Positions 22,336 to 64,000 of a stretch of DNA of 64,000 bases are shown here, piece by piece; the stretch's first letter is position 1; each line of letters starts with the position of its first letter. The position numbers were made by a program, and so were the translations under genes. The stretch spans positions 62,001 to 126,000 of the forward strand of contig JAUJYZ010000125.1 of NCBI GenBank assembly GCA_033675265.1. The letters are read 5' to 3'. The DNA comes from Actinostola sp. cb2023 (lineage: Eukaryota > Cnidaria > Anthozoa > Actiniaria > Actinostolidae). Below the pieces are notes generated by a model. It saw nothing but the letters and a program-made list of their open reading frames with translations. It was not told the origin of the DNA and ran no database searches.

Positions 22336-24253
22336 ATGCGCTATACTAAAACATGTTTACTAGCAGTGGTTAACTTTGTTGCATTTTACGTGTGTTCAGA
22401 TGACTATGACCAAACCCAATACTCCACCAGAACCGCCAAAGCGAACCACACCGCTTTTCTGCAGGTAACGTGTGTGCACTTATGCCAGTCGAGTAATTTA
22501 TCATCATCATCAGCAACATCATCATGTAACATCATAATCACTAGACATCATCGTGACATAATCATCAGTCATGACATAATCATCATCAGCAACATGTAGC
22601 ATCATCACATCACCGTCATCATCACTGTCATCATGTAGAATCATAATCATTATCATCATATAGCATCATGATCATTAACGGCAACATCGAACCAATCAAA
22701 CTATAATCCAGAGTTAACGACCACGGTTGTCCTTGATGGATAAGCATCCTTGATAAGTCTTTTTTTCCTTTTCCTTGGTCCAGGAAGAGACGCTTATTTT
22801 GTAAGAATGGCCACTACTTGGAGATCAACTACAACGGTACCGTTAATGGTACAATGAATGAGCACAGCCCTCTTGGTGAGTTGTAGAATACTCCCGTTTC
22901 GAGTTTGTTTAGACACCGCTGTACTCCTTGACAAAAGACGCGTTTGCTCAGGCTTAGCCTCAATCCCGAGAATAACCCGTGCAATTAAAAATGATTTCTA
23001 TTGTTGAATGTCAACACGTTTTCGCGTTCTCGTCGGTATTTCAGTGAATAATTTACACTGAATCGAGGCTTAGCCTGAGCAAATACAACGTTTACACACA
23101 TCCTTATAGTGTGCTGTTCTATGCGGGCGTAATGATATGATCTAGCGTTCTTACATTCTTGTTGTTTTAGTGGTCATGGAAATCATTCCCGCCAGCAAAG
23201 GTCTTGTACGAATACGTGGAGCTCACACAGGATTCTACTTGGCCGTGGCTGAAGGAGAGGTCTACACAACGGTAATGTACTTCATAGATAGCAGTAACCT
23301 CAGGGGCAGGTTGTTCGAAAGGCGATTAGTGCTAATCCTAGATTAGCGTCAATAGTTTTCTTAAGATTTAATCCTGGGTTAGCGCTAATCGCCTTTCGAA
23401 CAACCGGGCCCTGCTCGAAAGCGGGTTAACACTACCCCAGGGTTAAATATAGCTATTCTGGTTATTTGATTGGATGAGAGGCTATAGTTAACGCTTTCGA
23501 GCAACCAGTCCCATATTTGTATGTATTGAACTACTCGATTGGATTAGTTGCATGGGAGTTATTGATTTGGATTGGTTACATTGACTGTTACTGACAGTAA
23601 GATCCCGGCCGGGGGTTGGGGGCACTCCCTGAAATTTAGGATAGGGTGTGCCCCCGGGATGTCGAAACACTGACCTATCAAAGATGAAGAATTGGAAAAT
23701 TCATACCCTTTCCAAGGATTTGTCACTGAAATATAGACCCAATTTAAGGAAAAAGTTAATAGTATTCCTTTGCAAATCACTCACTAATATCAGAAGTACA
23801 TACGCTGACTGTTACGCTAAGCGGATTTTTTAGTCAATATAAAAAAAGTGTACCCAAATTAAAGATCGAATATTTTATGGTGAAAAAGCAAAATATGGTA
23901 CCCAATTTAAGGATCTGGAGGGTCAAAAACGATACCTTATTCGGGGGCACATACCTATATAGCATATATATGGGAGAGAACCCCCCCCCCCCCCCCCCCC
24001 CCCGGAAGTAAGATACCAACTCAACAAAACATTTCCTTTGTAGCAGAAAACATCGAATGACGAGTGTCTTTTCCAGGAGAAACTGTCCAATACATTCTTC
24101 GATAACTACTGGTCCAACAAGCACCTGGCCAAAAAGCTAATGCTTGGAATCATGCGCACTGGGACGGCGGTGGCCATATCTGAGAACAGTACCCTGACCA
24201 AGAATAACACGAAGTACGAGACGAACTTTGTTACTAAGATGGCGACAACTTAA
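22336..24253 (+). CDS. Divergent fibroblast growth factor
   Basis: Four exons: 22336-22464, 22788-22875, 23171-23271, 24077-24253, about 164 residues. Residues 1-21 are a signal peptide. The beta-trefoil core begins RRLFCKNGHYLEINYNGTVN, matching the RRLYCRNG...G start of FGFs, and continues with EIIPASKGLVRIRGAHTGFY then LAVAEGEVY, the conserved V.I.G...YLAM strand. Exon 3 (101 nt, phase 1 to 0) is close to the ~104-nt middle FGF exon. The C-terminal exon is divergent (MLGIMRTGTA in place of the usual LGL.K.G) and lacks the common Cys; several N-x-T sites are present. FGFs act through FGF receptor tyrosine kinases. The exon 1/2 junction is uncertain: donor 22465 fits acceptor 22787 in frame, while the better acceptor at 22783 needs the weaker donor at 22470. 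Confidence 0.8.
22499..22680. repeat. ATC-rich microsatellite in FGF intron 1
   Basis: Degenerate ATCATC repeats start about 35 bp after the exon 1 donor. Confidence 0.85.
22890..23095. mobile_element. MITE in FGF intron 2 (family shared with 60917-61161)
   Basis: TTTAGACACCGCTGTACTCC, GACAAAAGACGCGTTTGCTC and GAGGCTTAGCCTGAGCAAAT are shared with the full element at 60917-61161. The right end is truncated here. Confidence 0.8.
23303..23411. mobile_element. Short foldback in FGF intron 3
   Basis: GGTTGTTCGAAAGGCGATTA and its complement TAATCGCCTTTCGAACAACC form the arms. A second, looser GCTCGAAAGCG/CGCTTTCGAGC pair follows at 23412-23505. Confidence 0.8.
23600..24003. repeat. GGGGGCAC-type repeats with a poly-C end in FGF intron 3
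   Basis: GGGGGCACTCCC, GGTGTGCCCCCGGG and GGGGGCACATACCTATATAG occur in sequence, ending in a run of 23 C at 23981-24003. This looks like one or more short repeat elements of unknown class. Confidence 0.5.
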
Positions 24254-24528
24254 CTCTCTTGTAGTAGTCATCAAAATAACTACGTGGCACACCTCTCTGC
24301 TACGACTGTCGCATGCAACTTACAACAGCTGCGAGCAAGTTGTAGGCTGATTTACACCAAGCAATTTGTGTTGTATGTATGGATTGAGCATGCGCAAGCA
24401 AGTTGTATGCGACAGTTGTAGGCAAAAGTTGTACCCTGTAAATCGGCCTTTATTCGATGGGGACAGTACAATTAGGTTTAACCGGTAAGATTAAATACTC
24501 TATATTAGTGCATGTCTATAATGACCAT

Positions 24529-24744
24529 ATTAAAGTGTCAAAACTCTTCAAAAGCGCATTTTATTTGAACAAGTTGAACGAGTACATCTGGAGAACTAGA
24601 AAAATAGTCAGCATTCGATCCTAGCCGCAAATCACTTTTACTATCATAACAGGAGAAGGGAATATTATCGCAATACTTCAAGTAGTGCTTTATACTCATT
24701 ACAACATAGGTAGTTTGTTCTTTTATAATATGCTAAGAAATAAA
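24529..24744 (+). terminator. Candidate polyadenylation signals of the FGF gene
   Basis: ATTAAA at 24529-24534 and AATAAA at 24739-24744 lie 276 and 486 nt after the stop. Which is used is unknown. Confidence 0.4.
24560..24565 (-). terminator. Candidate polyadenylation signal of THOC2
   Basis: AATAAA on the minus strand, about 620 nt beyond the THOC2 stop codon. I found no nearer copy of this hexamer. Confidence 0.4.
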
Positions 24745-25184
24745 AATGATGTTTGTACAGGGTTACAGTATTCTACACACGTCGGGGAAATTTCCAAAAG
24801 CGCAACAATCGCTCAGCAAATATACGGCGGGCGTCAGGGCTCCATATTCGGAAGACTGTAGGGTTTCCTTTGTAATTGGTCTCCGAAGTAAAAACCGATT
24901 CCAATAGAGCTCGAGAATTTCGTATCTGCAAGTGGTAATCAATCACACAGCTTTGAGGAAAGGAGACTTTCGTCCCTCCTCCCGGGAATCAGGAAGACTC
25001 GGAGTACGCAGTGGCGCATGGTGCATCACAATTCATTTATACCTAGGGTGGGGTGGGGTGGGCTAAACGTCAAGTCCTCCTTGATGATGATCTGTGAGTG
25101 AACAACGTTAAGGATACATACTAATATGACATGGAAACTGAACGAGATAAAAGGGAAGAGAGGAAATGGGAAAGGAATGAGAAG

Positions 25185-61946
<36,762 letters not shown>

Positions 61947-62082
61947 TTTTTGATCCGCATGGTTCGAAATGCCCGGATGACAGCGGTGAGTTATTCGCGG
62001 GCTCCGTTACTACCAGTGACGCCTGGGGGATATCGTGTTTTGAAAACACATTTAGTGATGTTCTCCAATAAATCGCTCACAA
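61947..62082. promoter_or_regulatory. Bidirectional promoter between THOC2 and GTPBP8
   Basis: The two start codons are divergent with 136 bp between them. No TATA box is seen on either strand. GTGACGCC (CRE-like half site) lies near 62018, and the THOC2 start lies in a YY1-like AAAATGGCGG. Housekeeping function of both genes fits a shared TATA-less promoter; transcript starts may lie within the neighbour's first exon. Confidence 0.6.
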
Positions 62083-63892
62083 ATGCGTCTTGATGGGCAA
62101 TTCTGGCGTTTTTTTCAATACCGACACCTAGATTTAAGACGTTTGTCTTGCTATCCTAAAGGATTTTCATCTGTTACGCAAAATAATGGCAACAGTGGTT
62201 TGCAAGAGGAAGAACAGTCGCCATTTCAGCCAACAAAATCGAACCTTCAAAGAGCTGATAGATTCTTCGAATCTCATGGACCTCGCGCTGTTTTAGAAGA
62301 ATCTGGGGTGCGGATTGAAAAGTTCACGAAGCTAAAACCTCTACCAGAGGTAACAGTTGTTATAGTACTTTGAATCAATTCTTCTGTTGTCATTGCTGTT
62401 CTGTGAAGGTACCATGGGAGAAGAATCCACCCCCCGCCCCGTACCATCCTCCCGGTACGATGCATCGTAGATGTTATGAATTGGATCAGTTATTGTTCAA
62501 TTTATTTACTAGATTGCTTTATTAGGAAGAACAAGTGTTGGCAAATCGTCACTTATCAACGCTTTACTACAGCAGAAAAAACTTGCAAGAACCTCCAAAA
62601 CACCGGTGCGTTGTACTTCATTGTAGATAAATGATTGCATTTTGTTCCTTCACCTAATATACTTCATTGGACTACCTTGGTGCTGTATCCACAGGTAGCT
62701 TTATTATTTGAACAACGAATTAACCATTTTATACTCCATTTTAGGGCCACACTAGACTCATCAACTTCTTCAATGTGGGTTTAAAGTTCTACCTTGTAGA
62801 TCTTCCAGGTTATGGTTATGTTGAAGGTCAAGGTGACGAAGGTCAGCATTTTGTTCGTGTTGTTGAGCAGTATTTGAAAGAAAGAGCAGGCAAACAGTAA
62901 GTCATAGAGCTGATAATAAATTAATTTAGTTTGCATTGTGGGACCGGTTTTCACTGGCGACAGAAGTGACAGGAGCAGAAGGAAGAAAGTTGTGATCTAG
63001 TGAAAATTGACACGATGGACAAAGCGCGGAATCATAATTAAACACTATTGACAGACAAACGTGTTCTTCTGATCCTTCCAATTTCATTTGAGCTTTTCAT
63101 TGGGTCGTAACTGACGCTCCTTACGGGCTCCTTACGGGCTCCTTACGGGCTCCTTACCTCCTTACCTCCTTACCCCTCTTGGAAACCAGCTTCAAGTTGA
63201 AGGGGCTAGCGTGATTAAATAAAGTTGACCTACCTACCTACCTACCTTCCGATCCCGACTCCGCCCTCGATTCTGTCGAGTAAAAACGAGCCCCAATTGA
63301 ATGGTGTGATCTTCATATAACAGACTGAGAAGTGTTTGTCTCCTTATCGATGGTAAAGTTGGCATCAAGAAGAACGATCTGATAGCTGTTGAGATGCTGG
63401 AAGAGATGGATGCGCCATTCCATGTAAGTCAATAGTTAAATTCAAAGGTAGAATGATTGTGAATGATGATGATGATGGTTATTCATTTGTGATAACAGGT
63501 TGCTATTACTAAAGTAGACAAAGTCAATAAAGCACTTCGTGAATTGAGATGTAAGCAAATCAGCAAAGAATTGCGACAATTTTCAACACTCTGCTTTCCA
63601 CACGTTTTTCCTGTCAGGTACGATATCTTCATCCCCTCATCCTTGCTACCCACCCCATCACATACTAATCCTGTCATCACTCAAGCCCGGCTACATCTTT
63701 CCTGCCCACCCATCATTCATTGGGATTCAGAACTGATCGATCCACTATTAATTTTGCAATTGCAAACGTTTGTTCTTCAATCTTTTTGTTTCTCAATCTT
63801 TTTTTTTCTTCTTCACTTTTAGCTCTAAAGAGAGGACTGGCCTGTCAGAACTACGGTATTTCATGGGTTTATTTACTGGTGTATTTGAATAG
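62083..63892 (+). CDS. GTPBP8: GTP-binding protein 8 (EngB-type mitochondrial GTPase)
   Basis: Six exons keep frame: 62083-62349, 62513-62605, 62745-62896, 63324-63423, 63499-63617, 63823-63892 (801 nt, 266 residues). EngB/YihA-type GTPases help assemble the large ribosomal subunit; animal GTPBP8 acts in mitochondria. The N-terminal 50 residues are Arg-rich with few acids ([20 protein letters not shown]), consistent with a targeting peptide. The GTPase motifs are in order: G1 [10 protein letters not shown] (about 94-103), G2 Thr in [10 protein letters not shown]3 DLPGYGYV, G4 TKVDK and G5 VSSKERTG. The start at 62083 is the first in-frame Met. The C-terminus [13 protein letters not shown] is typical of the family. 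It shares a promoter region with THOC2. Confidence 0.9.
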
Positions 63893-64000
63893 AGTGCAAT
63901 CCTGAGTTCAACCTACTGACAGTGAAGATTTTCACAACCTAAGATAAATTGTCAATACTAAGCCTCAATAAGATCCAATATTTGCGGGCTTGGAAACGTC

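Overview
The window is nuclear DNA of an animal. It holds intron-rich genes with GT-AG introns for a THO-complex subunit, an FGF, a CARD protein and a secreted thrombospondin-N/VWC protein, set in AT-rich, repeat-dense sequence. Gene content and the many short foldback (MITE-like) elements fit an early-branching metazoan, most likely an anthozoan cnidarian (sea anemone or coral). That placement is inference.

Layout. (1) 1-9124: two copies of a segment at least 2.26 kb long (1-2263 and 6825-9124). Each holds a GNAT-type N-acetyltransferase on the minus strand, long perfect hairpins, a 7-bp minisatellite and two TTAA-flanked foldback elements. The right gene copy is intact; the left is frameshifted and runs off the window. 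Foldback elements fill the space between. (2) 10701-11786: a two-exon CARD plus coiled-coil protein. (3) 13513-20786: a TATA-promoted nine-exon gene for a secreted protein (signal peptide, laminin-G/TSPN, VWC repeats, TIL-like cysteine module). (4) 22336-24253: a four-exon divergent FGF. (5) 25185-61946, minus strand: a complete THOC2 gene. I reconstructed 45 exons, about 1588 residues, by matching to the THOC2 family and by checking reading-frame phase at every junction. (6) 62083-63892, plus strand: a six-exon GTPBP8/EngB-type mitochondrial GTPase, head to head with THOC2 across only about 136 bp. FGF and THOC2 are convergent and their 3' UTRs probably overlap.

The most striking feature is how tandem arrays relate to splice sites. 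At least fourteen arrays begin within about 10-150 bp downstream of a 5' splice site. Four go further and have amplified the junction itself: the 5' splice site of TSPN/VWC exon 4 (13 copies of 43 bp), the branchpoint and 3' splice-site tract of exon 8 of the same gene (4 copies of 49 bp, the upstream AGs changed to GG), the 3' end plus 5' splice site of THOC2 exon 9 (80-bp units) and the 3' splice site plus first 17 codons of THOC2 exon 24 (88-bp units). A decayed 0.7-kb duplication of THOC2 exons 4-5 adds to the pattern.

Three frame lesions, at 343-349, 39204-39212 and about 54921-54935, lie in homopolymers or at array edges. They may be assembly errors. Most long open frames in the window are translations of tandem repeats and are not annotated as genes.
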